From Kineosphaera sp032229625 (GTDB lineage Bacteria; Actinomycetota; Actinomycetes; Actinomycetales; Dermatophilaceae), in NCBI GenBank assembly GCA_032229625.1, contig JAVTVZ010000065.1, positions 1 through 13,019 on the forward strand: a stretch of DNA of 13,019 nt, given 5' to 3'. Numbering within the stretch: position 1 is the stretch's first letter; each line of letters opens with the position of its first letter. Of this stretch, positions 1 through 6,764 are shown piece by piece. The notes under the pieces were generated by a model that ran no database searches, was not told the origin of the DNA, and saw only the letters and a list, made by a program, of their open reading frames with translations. The position numbers and the translations under genes are program-made.

Positions 1-431
1 TGCCTCTCCTCGAAACTGGGGATCGGCGTGAAGTCCGTGCCCGACGCCGCCCGCGCGACCTGCGGCACCGTCGCATGCCGCGCCAACGCCAGCACCGACG
101 CCTCGAAGGCCTGCGGCACGTGCTTGGCGATCGGCGTCGCCTGATCCGCCGAGATCTCCCCCGCCCGCAACGCCTCCATCGTGGCCGGCAGCTGCGCACT
201 GCGCTCGGCCAACGCCACGATCTGCACCGCCCGCGCCCGCGACAACCCCGCCCGCAGCATCAACCAATGCGCCGGCGACACAATCCCCCCACCCTCGGCC
301 CACGCCCGCGTCGCGATGAGCTCCGCCGTCACGTCGACCAACTCCGCGTGCGCCCGGTTCAGCACCCCCGCGACCCGCGCGACACGGCCACGAAGCCGCT
401 CCGCAGGAGAAGGTAGCGCGCTGATCGACAT
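1..431 (-). CDS. DUF222 / 13E12-repeat family protein, N-terminal part (probable HNH endonuclease), cut by window edge
   Basis: Read on the minus strand from ATG at 431-429, the frame is open to the window edge (143 complete codons). It has no stop in the window. The translation begins MSISALPSPAERLRGRVARV and contains SPAHWLMLRAGLSRARAVQI followed by LRAGEISADQATPIAKHVP. This is the typical DUF222 helical pattern (a W-L...GLS-x-A-R-A segment, then an 'aG.is..qa..i' segment). Members usually continue to a C-terminal HNH nuclease domain, which would lie to the left and cannot be seen here. Known family members include the 13E12 REP proteins of mycobacteria, several of which are LexA-regulated. 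A -10-like TACTAT ends 6 nt before the ATG, so the mRNA may be leaderless. Family call is firm; nuclease activity is inferred. Confidence 0.85.
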   Translation of the reverse strand, partial: MSISALPSPAERLRGRVARVAGVLNRAHAELVDVTAELIATRAWAEGGGIVSPAHWLMLRAGLSRARAVQIVALAERSAQLPATMEALRAGEISADQATPIAKHVPQAFEASVLALARHATVPQVARAASGTDFTPIPSFEER

Positions 432-437
432 GGCTTA

Positions 438-454
438 ATAGTACCTCTGTTCGA
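438..454 (-). promoter_or_regulatory. Probable LexA (SOS) box overlapping the -10 of the DUF222 gene
   Basis: The plus strand at 439-454 reads TAGTAC-CTCT-GTTCGA. It matches the actinobacterial/mycobacterial SOS box TCGAAC-N4-GTTCGA at 10 of 12 positions, with one half-site perfect. It ends 7 nt upstream of the minus-strand ATG (431) and overlaps a -10-like TACTAT (438-443, minus strand), a position suited to repression. Known: 13E12/DUF222 genes of M. tuberculosis carry such boxes. Inferred: this gene is DNA-damage inducible. Confidence 0.6.
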
Positions 455-631
455 GTCGAAGCGGAACGGACGCAGCGAAGAAACCGGGGACTCCTTCGCG
501 AGGAAACAGACCCTAGACGCCACCACCGACACGCTTCGAGGACCGCACGAGGAGCACCCGCCACAGCGAGCGACAGGCGCCCGACTCGCGCCCGCCACGC
601 GGCGTCGAGAAGCCATGCGCCGACACCTGAT

Positions 632-665
632 CCGGGACCGTCGGCCGACCGGCCGACGGTCCCGG
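632..665. other. Perfect 15-bp inverted repeat (hairpin)
   Basis: CCGGGACCGTCGGCC (632-646) and its exact reverse complement (651-665) flank the 4-nt loop GACC. No strong T-tract follows on either strand. It sits between two divergent genes, where no terminator is needed unless an unseen transcript ends here. It could end a small RNA, insulate the two promoters, or be a protein site. Confidence 0.5.
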
Positions 666-705
666 TTCGGTCATTCCAGGCGCCAGCAATCTCCTGGCCG
701 TTCGC

Positions 706-727
706 CCAACATGAACATCAGGTGAAC
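706..727 (-). promoter_or_regulatory. Putative PHO box (PhoP-type direct repeat) upstream of pit copy 1
   Basis: On the minus strand, two consecutive 11-nt units read GTTCACCTGAT (727-717) and GTTCATGTTGG (716-706). Their spacing and GTTCA(C/T) core fit the 11-nt direct-repeat units bound by PhoP in Streptomyces. The site ends 130 bp before the pit ATG at 858. Phosphate-dependent control of a phosphate transporter is the natural reading, but whether it activates or represses cannot be told. Confidence 0.55.
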
Positions 728-857
728 GATCGTCCAGCCTGTCCTCAGGTATTTGTACCGGTCATGCAACCAATAGGCCCGGCAGGGGCGTCCGAGCCGG
801 CCCGTTTCGGTCCGCCCGGACACCTTTCGTGGGTGTCGGACCTCACGGCGACACGCC

Positions 858-2117
858 ATGATGGACCTCGTGGACATCTCCTTCATCGTGCTGGCGCTCG
901 TCGTCGTGACGGCGCTCGCCTTCGACTTCACCAACGGCTTCCACGACACCGCCAACGCGATGGCGACCTCCATCGCGACCGGTGCCCTCAAGCCCAAGAC
1001 AGCCGTCACCCTCTCGGCGATCCTCAACCTCGTCGGCGCGTTCCTGTCCGTCGAGGTCGCCCTCACGGTCACCAACGCGGTCGTGAAGATCCAGGACTCC
1101 TCGGGCGCCCCCAAGGCCGAGTTGCTCGCGGGCGGAGGGCACTTCCTGCTCCTCATCGTCTTCGCGGGCCTCATCGGCGGCATCGTGTGGAACCTGCTGA
1201 CCTGGCTGCTCGGCCTGCCGTCCAGCTCCTCGCACGCCCTCTTCGGCGGCCTCGTCGGCTCGGCCATCGCCGCGCTCGGCTTCGGCGGCGTCAACTGGAT
1301 GGGCGACGGCACCAAGCTCGACGGCGTCGTGGGCAAGGTCATCCTGCCCGCCCTGGTCTCCCCCGTCATCGCGGCGATCGTCGCGACGTGCGGCACCTGG
1401 CTCGTCTACCGCGTCACCGAGGGCATCGGTGAGCGCTTCCGCGAGGGCGGCTTCCGCTGGGGCCAGATCGGCACCGCCTCGCTGGTCTCCCTCGCCCACG
1501 GCACCAACGACGCGCAGAAGACGATGGGTGTCATCACCCTGGCCCTCATCGCGAGCGGCAGCTGGACCGACCTGGGCAACGTGCCGCTGTGGGTCAAGGT
1601 CACCTGCGCCCTGGCGATCGCGCTCGGCACCTACATGGGCGGCTGGCGCATCATCCGCACCCTCGGCAAGGGCCTCGTCGAGATCAGCCCGCCGCAGGGC
1701 ATGGCCGCCGAGTCCTCCTCGGCCGCCGTCATCCTCACCTCCAGCCACCTCGGCTTCGCGCTGTCCACGACGCACGTCGCGACCGGGTCGATCCTCGGCT
1801 CGGGTCTGGGGCGCAAGGGCGCCCAGGTGCGCTGGGGCGTCGCGGCTCGCATGCTCGTCGCCTGGATGATCACCCTGCCCGCCGCCGGCCTGGTGGGCGC
1901 CGTGATGTTCCTCATCGGCAACTCCCTCGGTGAGCTCGGCGGCCCGCTGGTCATCTTCGCGCTGCTGCTGGTCCTGGCCGGCTACATGTTCCGCCGCGCG
2001 CAGGCCAAGCCGGTGCACGCCGACAACGTCAACGAGGAGTGGGACGCCGCGACCGCCGCGACCGGCGCCGACGCCGCCACCACCCCCGCCGCTCCCGCCG
2101 GCTCCGGCGCCCTGTAA
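858..2117 (+). CDS. pitA: PiT-family inorganic phosphate transporter, copy 1
   Basis: This 419-aa integral membrane protein is of the PHO4/PiT family, which takes up inorganic phosphate by cation symport (proton-coupled in bacteria, probably as a metal-phosphate complex). The two inverted-repeat signatures are clear: GFHDTANAMA at residues 27-36 and GTNDAQKTMG at 215-224. PSSSSHAL (121-128) and STTHVATG (303-310) also fit, and the C-terminus carries the NVNEEWD motif followed by an Ala/Pro tail. Length is normal for actinobacterial PitA. The start is ATG 858 or the adjacent ATG 861; no strong Shine-Dalgarno precedes either. A small membrane protein follows after 16 nt, probably co-transcribed. 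A close paralogue lies at 2662-3954. Some PiT-family members carry sulfate (CysP), but the PHO boxes favour phosphate. Confidence 0.95.
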   Translation: MMDLVDISFIVLALVVVTALAFDFTNGFHDTANAMATSIATGALKPKTAVTLSAILNLVGAFLSVEVALTVTNAVVKIQDSSGAPKAELLAGGGHFLLLIVFAGLIGGIVWNLLTWLLGLPSSSSHALFGGLVGSAIAALGFGGVNWMGDGTKLDGVVGKVILPALVSPVIAAIVATCGTWLVYRVTEGIGERFREGGFRWGQIGTASLVSLAHGTNDAQKTMGVITLALIASGSWTDLGNVPLWVKVTCALAIALGTYMGGWRIIRTLGKGLVEISPPQGMAAESSSAAVILTSSHLGFALSTTHVATGSILGSGLGRKGAQVRWGVAARMLVAWMITLPAAGLVGAVMFLIGNSLGELGGPLVIFALLLVLAGYMFRRAQAKPVHADNVNEEWDAATAATGADAATTPAAPAGSGAL

Positions 2118-2133
2118 AGAAAGGCCACCGATC

Positions 2134-2415
2134 ATGCTGACGCTCTTCACCTCGGCCATCGCCCAGGTCCTCGTCCTCGGCCTGCTCATCGGCGCCGGCC
2201 TCCCGCTGCTCTTCGCCCTCGGCATGCGCGCGCTCGCGTTCGGCCACGGCGCAGGCCCTCGGGGCCGCAGCAACGCCCTCGGCAAGCCCGCCGCCGCCCT
2301 GTGCTTCGCGCTGGTCCTGAGCTTCATCGCCCTGGGCATCACGATCATCGTGGGCTCGGGATTCGGCTACAAGGTGAGCTTCGAGCACATCGTGCCGATG
2401 CTCGTCGAGAAGTAG
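2134..2415 (+). CDS. Small two-helix membrane protein next to Pit, copy 1 (Rv0544c-like)
   Basis: This 93-aa protein starts at ATG 2134, with a purine-rich ribosome-binding site (AAAGAAAGG, 2116-2124) just after the pit stop. It has two hydrophobic helices (about residues 7-33 and 52-75) joined by a short polar Gly/Arg loop. The C-terminus reads SGFGYKVSFEHIVPMLVEK. The same layout and C-terminal pattern (SGFGY-x-V-x3-H-x-VP-x2-V-x-K) recur in the copy at 3956-4264, also directly after a pit gene. From memory, M. tuberculosis has a comparable small transmembrane gene (Rv0544c) beside pitA. Function is unknown; a Pit accessory or regulatory subunit is my inference from strict adjacency. Confidence 0.85.
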   Translation: MLTLFTSAIAQVLVLGLLIGAGLPLLFALGMRALAFGHGAGPRGRSNALGKPAAALCFALVLSFIALGITIIVGSGFGYKVSFEHIVPMLVEK

Positions 2416-2444
2416 TCCGACGCCCGCGACAACCCGCTGACCTG

Positions 2445-2490
2445 CGCCGCCGCGCGCTTTGCCCGATATCGGGTGAGGCGCGCGGCGGCG
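2445..2490 (+). terminator. Nested GC-rich hairpin after the first Pit module, likely terminator
   Basis: CGCCGCCGCGCGC (2445-2457) pairs perfectly with 2478-2490. Inside lies a second perfect palindrome, CCCGATATCGGG (2462-2473). It begins 29 nt after the stop at 2415 and no T-run follows. It probably separates the first Pit module from the second, which has its own PHO box. The inner palindrome could alternatively be a protein-binding site. Confidence 0.5.
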
Positions 2491-2524
2491 TCGGTCGTGG
2501 TCGACCTCTCGGCCGGCGAGCGCC

Positions 2525-2557
2525 GGCGGATGAAATCTCGGCGAACGAGCGATGAAC
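2525..2557 (-). promoter_or_regulatory. Putative three-unit PHO box upstream of pit copy 2
   Basis: On the minus strand, three consecutive 11-nt units read GTTCATCGCTC (2557-2547), GTTCGCCGAGA (2546-2536) and TTTCATCCGCC (2535-2525). Register, strand and core (GTTCA(C/T)C) match the site before pit copy 1. The box ends 104 bp before the GTG of the second pit gene. This is the best candidate for separate phosphate control of the second module. Confidence 0.55.
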
Positions 2558-2661
2558 CGCCCAGGCATCTGTGCAGGTCAACGCCCTACGCCACGCCCGG
2601 ATGCAGATCGGCGTCCCTGTGACGTGTCAGGACGCCCCTGAGCGGGGACAGGATTGCCTCC

Positions 2662-3954
<1,293 letters not shown>

Positions 3955-3955
3955 C

Positions 3956-4264
3956 ATGTCGATGCTGTCCCTGTTCTTCACCGACATCGTCGATGTCATC
4001 CTCATCGGGCTCGTGCTCGGCGCCGGGCTCCCCGCGCTCTTCTCCGTGGGCATCGCGTCCTACGCGTGGGGGGCCGGCGGCGACGCCGAGAGGCAGCACG
4101 GCGACGGGCCGGAGCCGAGCCACCCCGTGGGCCGGGCGATCGGGGTCGCGTGCTTCGGGGTCGTGCTGCTGGTCATCGCGGTCGGCATCTCGACGATCGT
4201 GGCCTCCGGCTTCGGCTACCACGTCGACTACAGCCACGTCGTCCCGACGTTCGTCAAGAAGTAG
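3956..4264 (+). CDS. Small two-helix membrane protein next to Pit, copy 2 (Rv0544c-like)
   Basis: This 102-aa paralogue of the protein at 2134-2415 begins one base after the pit stop, with GGAAGG at 3943-3948 as ribosome-binding site inside the end of pit. Two hydrophobic helices (about residues 11-35 and 61-84) flank a hydrophilic loop that is longer and more acidic/His-containing (GGDAERQHGDGPEPSH) than in copy 1. The C-terminus SGFGYHVDYSHVVPTFVKK keeps the shared SGFGY...VP pattern. The best-conserved parts are GAGLP in helix 1 and this C-terminal segment, so those are the likely functional surfaces. Role unknown; probable Pit partner by context. Confidence 0.85.
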   Translation: MSMLSLFFTDIVDVILIGLVLGAGLPALFSVGIASYAWGAGGDAERQHGDGPEPSHPVGRAIGVACFGVVLLVIAVGISTIVASGFGYHVDYSHVVPTFVKK

Positions 4265-4272
4265 GAGGGGCC

Positions 4273-4671
4273 GTGAGCGCCCAGAACCCCAACCTCATCG
4301 AGCGCATCCTGAACTGGCTGCGCGGCGGCTATCCCGAGGGCGTGCCGCAGCACGACTATGTCGCGCTCTTCGGCATCCTGCGCCGCTCGTGCACCGAGAC
4401 GGAGATCGAGAAGCTCGCCCTCGAGCTGCGTCAGGAGGGGCTGCTGTCTACGAGCCAACCCGAGGCCGAGATCCGTCAGCGCCTCAAGAACTACCTGCAC
4501 GAGACCCCGCACGAAGAAGACGTGCGTCGCGTCGCCGCCCGGCTCGCCGCCGGCGGGTGGCCGCTCATCCAGGCCCCCGAGCCGCTCGTCGAGGCGCAGC
4601 GCACCCTCAGCCAGGCCGACGGGCCCTCGCCCCTGCCCGAGGACGGGACGAGCCTGCCGACCGGAGCCTGA
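4273..4671 (+). CDS. DUF3349 protein A (Rv0543c-like)
   Basis: This 132-aa soluble protein starts at GTG 4273. GGAGGGG (4264-4270) overlaps the TAG of the preceding gene and serves as ribosome-binding site. The N-terminal half (ILNWLRGGYPEGVPQHDY, then LFGILRR) is the DUF3349 signature, W-L-R-x-G-Y-P-x-G-x-P-x2-D-Y. A second helical part (LHETPHEEDVRRVAARLAAGGW) completes the small domain. A Pro/Ser-rich tail of about 30 residues follows and is absent in the neighbouring paralogue. DUF3349 proteins are small, helical and actinobacterial; from memory, Rv0543c beside M. tuberculosis pitA is one and has a solved structure but no assigned function. Context suggests a phosphate-related role. Confidence 0.85.
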   Translation: MSAQNPNLIERILNWLRGGYPEGVPQHDYVALFGILRRSCTETEIEKLALELRQEGLLSTSQPEAEIRQRLKNYLHETPHEEDVRRVAARLAAGGWPLIQAPEPLVEAQRTLSQADGPSPLPEDGTSLPTGA

Positions 4672-4682
4672 CACCGGAGGAG

Positions 4683-4709
4683 GGTGCCACGGCCGCCGGT
4701 CGTGGCGCC
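4683..4709 (+). terminator. Strong hairpin just after DUF3349 A (possible terminator or attenuator)
   Basis: A 12-bp stem (two G-U pairs) joins GGTGCCACGGCC (4683-4694) with 4698-4709 around a 3-nt loop. It starts 11 nt after the stop of DUF3349 A. No T-run follows. It may reduce read-through into DUF3349 B. Confidence 0.4.
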
Positions 4710-4776
4710 CGCCCGTGGCGTGACAAGCAGGCAGGTCCCGAACCTGGGAGACTTGCGTGCACACACGGCGCGACAG

Positions 4777-4798
4777 GCGTGGACTCCAGGGTCCACGC
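4777..4798 (+). other. 8-bp perfect hairpin in the leader of DUF3349 B
   Basis: GCGTGGAC (4777-4784) and GTCCACGC (4791-4798) flank the loop TCCAGG. It ends 15 nt before the ribosome-binding site GAAGGAGG (4812-4819). It is a possible 5'-UTR stem or operator; nothing in the sequence decides. Confidence 0.35.
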
Positions 4799-4823
4799 AG
4801 ACCACAGACCTGAAGGAGGCACC

Positions 4824-5132
4824 ATGCTTCCCGCTCTACAGAATGTCGTCGAGTGGCTGCGCGCGGGCTACCCGCAAGGCATCCCCGACAAGGACTATCT
4901 GCCCCTCTTCGCTCTCCTGCGGCGACGGCTCTCCGACGAGGAGACCGCCGAGCTCGGCCATGAGCTCGTCGCCAACGGCATCGTCCCGGCCGACCGCGTG
5001 GACGTCGCGGTCGGCTACCTGCGCATCACCGACGAGCTGCCCTCCGCCGAGGAGCTGCAGCGCGTCTCCGGCGTGCTGCGCGACGCCGGCTGGGACATCT
5101 CCGACGAGCCGCTGCGGCGGCCCTCATCGTGA
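4824..5132 (+). CDS. DUF3349 protein B (Rv0543c-like paralogue)
   Basis: This 102-aa protein starts at ATG 4824 behind a strong ribosome-binding site, GAAGGAGG (4812-4819). The signature WLRAGYPQGIPDKDY and LFALLRRRLSDEE match DUF3349. The second half (LPSAEELQRVSGVLRDAGWDI) aligns with the same part of the paralogue at 4273-4671. Length is close to the family norm, and the Pro-rich tail of protein A is missing. The 152-bp gap with two hairpins between the paralogues contrasts with the tight packing upstream, so this gene may have its own control. The stop at 5130-5132 overlaps a GTG in another frame. A His-rich open frame begins directly after it (see separate entry). Function unknown. Confidence 0.85.
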   Translation: MLPALQNVVEWLRAGYPQGIPDKDYLPLFALLRRRLSDEETAELGHELVANGIVPADRVDVAVGYLRITDELPSAEELQRVSGVLRDAGWDISDEPLRRPSS

Positions 5133-5142
5133 CCGACTCCGT

Positions 5143-5211
5143 CATGACCCGCATGGTCATGGCCCGCACGACCACGACCATGACCACGAACACGAACACG
5201 ACCATGAGCCG
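5143..5211 (+). repeat. His/Asp-rich open stretch without a start codon, upstream of the HD gene
   Basis: In the frame of the HD gene (5230-5931), codons from 5143 to 5205 encode 10 histidines in 21 residues, mostly alternating H-D and H-E (part reads HDHDHDHEHEHDHE). The DNA is a degenerate CAYGAV hexamer repeat. There is no ATG, GTG or TTG between the end of DUF3349 B and this stretch, so it is untranslated unless ribosomes shift +1 at the DUF3349 B stop, or a base is wrong in the sequence. Such H-D/H-E tracts typically bind metal ions. Confidence 0.5.
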
Positions 5212-5229
5212 CGACGCGTGACCTGCACG

Positions 5230-5931
5230 ATGTCCGACCTCATCGTGACCGACCTCCTCGCGGCGGTGGGTGCCGATCTCGGCGCCCCCGCCGCGAGCGC
5301 GTTGCTGGCCCGCTATGACGAGCCGTGGCGCGCCTATCACACCCGCGAGCACTTGAGCGAGGCCTTCGCGGCGCTCACGCAGGTCGGGGGCGCCGACGAC
5401 CCCGTCGCCCGGGTGGCGCTGTGGTATCACGACGCCGTCTACGACCCGCGCCGCGCCGACAACGAGGCCGCGAGCGCCGACCTGGCCGCCGTCGAGCTGG
5501 CGGCCGCGGGGCGCCCCGCGGACTTCGTCGCCGCGGTCCGCCGGCTCGTCCTGGCGACCGCGACGCACGACAGCGAGACCGACGACGGGCAGACCCACGA
5601 CAGCCAGACCCCCGACTGCGAGACCCACGACGGGCAGACCCACGAGTGCGACCCGCCGGGCCCTGGCGGCCGGCCGCACGCCACGGCGGCGCTCTGCGAC
5701 GCCGACCTGTGGATCCTGTCGGCGCCTCCGGCGCGCTATGCGCGGTACGTCGCGCAGGTGCGGCGCGAATACGCGCACGTCGGCGACCTCGACTTCGCGG
5801 CCGGGCGCGCGGCGATCCTTCGTGAGCTCGCCGGGCGTGCCGCGCTCTACGTCACGCCCGTCGGGGCGACGTGGGAGGCCGCGGCCCGCGCCAACCTCGC
5901 CGGCGAGCTGCGCGGCTACGGCTCGAGGTAG
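5230..5931 (+). CDS. HD-superfamily metal-dependent phosphohydrolase (COG4339-like)
   Basis: This is a 233-aa protein from ATG 5230; GTG 5218 is an in-frame alternative, and neither has a clear Shine-Dalgarno. The HD-domain ligands are visible: YHTREH (H37, H41), WYHDAVYD (H67, D68), ATATH (H113) and CDADLWIL (D157, D159). The C-terminus has the usual PPARYARYVAQVRREYAHV segment. This pattern is that of the 'predicted metal-dependent HD superfamily phosphohydrolase' group, whose substrates are unknown. An unusual insertion of pentapeptide repeats occupies residues 112-141, directly at the H113 metal ligand. The gene follows DUF3349 B after 97 nt and overlaps the 3' end of the opposing Nudix gene by 16 bp. 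Family call firm, function open. Confidence 0.85.
   Translation: MSDLIVTDLLAAVGADLGAPAASALLARYDEPWRAYHTREHLSEAFAALTQVGGADDPVARVALWYHDAVYDPRRADNEAASADLAAVELAAAGRPADFVAAVRRLVLATATHDSETDDGQTHDSQTPDCETHDGQTHECDPPGPGGRPHATAALCDADLWILSAPPARYARYVAQVRREYAHVGDLDFAAGRAAILRELAGRAALYVTPVGATWEAAARANLAGELRGYGSR
5563..5652 (+). repeat. Six-unit 15-bp tandem repeat (minisatellite) inside the HD gene
   Basis: Six in-frame 15-bp units encode THDSE, TDDGQ, THDSQ, TPDCE, THDGQ and THECD (consensus T-H-D-x-[EQ]). They lie between the ATxxH motif and the CDADL motif of the HD domain. Because 15 is divisible by 3, changes in unit number keep the frame. The array is probably a flexible acidic/His loop and may vary between strains. 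Confidence 0.85.
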
Positions 5932-6677
5932 CGCTCGAGCAGCGGCCACCACGGCGCCTGCCCGCAGCGCTCGCGCGCGTCGTCGGCGCCGGCCCAGATG
6001 ACGGGCTGCCCCTCGGGGCCGACCCCACCGCGGCCGACGCCCTGCAGACGCGCCTGGAAGACCGTGACATAGCTGTGCTGATGCAGGCGCGGGTCGATCG
6101 GGGGCTCGTGGAAGCGGATCCGCTCGTAGCCGAAGGGCGTCAGCGTCGCGGGGTCCACGACGACCCCAGTCTCCTCGGCGACCTCGCGGGCGGCCCCGAA
6201 CCGGGGCTCCTCCCCCGGCTCGCGCCACCCGCCGGGCGCTTCCCAGCCGCCGCGGCGCGGGCTGCCGACGAGCAGCAGGGCGTCGTCGGCGTCGCGCACG
6301 AAGGTCACGGCCCCGATCGTCTGGGCCACCGGCGTCTCGAAGGGCGAGCGGAGCATCTCGACGACGTGCGATCCGGGCAGGTAGGGCAGCCCGTCCGGCA
6401 CGCTGGCCAGCGGCCGCTCCCCGCGGCGTTTGCGGAAGCGCAGGCCGGCGGCCTGCACCGCGCGCAGCAGCTCGCGGTTGCTCACCGGCACGGCGCCCGC
6501 GGCGACGACCTCGTCGTAGCGGGCCCGTGGCAGGTCGTAGTGGTCGCCGTCGTAGGAGCGCGGATGCAGCCCGACCGCGCCGGCGAAGTCGTGCAACTGC
6601 GCGATCGAGGTGTCGCTGGCGACGTGGCTGAAGAGCTGCCCGCGGAAGGGCCAGGCGGGCGGGTCGACGAGGATCAT
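5916..6677 (-). CDS. DUF4031-Nudix hydrolase fusion protein
   Basis: This 253-aa protein starts at ATG 6677 on the minus strand. Residues 1 to about 85 (starting MILVDPPAWPFRG, with SHVASDTSIAQLH, YDGDHYDLP and NRELLRAVQAAGL) match DUF4031. Residues about 118-250 are a Nudix domain with a canonical box: G150-x5-E156-x7-R164-E165-V-x-E168-E169-x-G171-V172. Nudix enzymes hydrolyse nucleoside diphosphates linked to another group; the substrate cannot be read from the sequence. The DUF4031 start pattern fixes the ATG, although the open frame extends further upstream. The gene is divergent from the GntR gene (87 bp apart) and convergent with the HD gene, overlapping it by 16 bp. No obvious link to either neighbour's pathway. 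Confidence 0.88.
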   Translation of the reverse strand: MILVDPPAWPFRGQLFSHVASDTSIAQLHDFAGAVGLHPRSYDGDHYDLPRARYDEVVAAGAVPVSNRELLRAVQAAGLRFRKRRGERPLASVPDGLPYLPGSHVVEMLRSPFETPVAQTIGAVTFVRDADDALLLVGSPRRGGWEAPGGWREPGEEPRFGAAREVAEETGVVVDPATLTPFGYERIRFHEPPIDPRLHQHSYVTVFQARLQGVGRGGVGPEGQPVIWAGADDARERCGQAPWWPLLERYLEP

Positions 6678-6730
6678 CGCAACCCTGCCCGCGCGCGTCC
6701 CCGAGTCATCCCGCCAGGGTAGAGGAGCGC

Positions 6731-6758
6731 TCAGAGGTCTGCGGCGTACGCCTACGAT
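6731..6758 (+). promoter_or_regulatory. gntR promoter with predicted GntR operator
   Basis: TCAGAGGTCTGC (6731-6742) is a near-perfect palindrome (TCAGA-GG-TCTGc) and ends 22 nt before the ATG at 6765. The sister site TCAGACCTCTGA lies at the same distance before the kinase gene. A -10-like TACGAT (6753-6758) ends 6 nt before the ATG, which would put the transcript start at the ATG and the operator over the -35 region. This suggests autorepression. Confidence 0.6.
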
Positions 6759-6764
6759 GGAGGC

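Larger units (their letters stand above)
432..857. other. 426-bp divergent intergenic region
   Basis: This stretch separates the minus-strand DUF222 gene from the plus-strand pit operon. It holds the LexA box (439-454), a perfect hairpin (632-665) and a PHO box (706-727). A -10-like TATTTG (750-755) lies 22 bp after the PHO box. I see no convincing coding region: short open frames here lack a ribosome-binding site and resemble no family. I see no tRNA or other known RNA fold. Positions 460-630 hold nothing I recognise. Confidence 0.6.

Noticed and set aside
843..2348. Long minus-strand open frame (about 500 codons) opposite pit copy 1
   Set aside because: Composition is Arg/Gly/Ala/Asp shadow of the GC-rich plus-strand gene; no family pattern and no ribosome-binding site. 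A similar shadow lies opposite pit copy 2 (2893-4053).
4732..4746. CAGGT-CCCGA-ACCTG stem resembling a tRNA T-arm on the minus strand
   Set aside because: The loop does not fit TTCRANY and no acceptor, D or anticodon arm surrounds it.
5129..5221. 30-codon Thr-rich mini frame starting at GTG that overlaps the DUF3349 B stop (GTGA)
   Set aside because: No ribosome-binding site of its own and low-complexity composition produced by the CAYGAV repeat read in another frame. It could at most couple translation to the HD gene.
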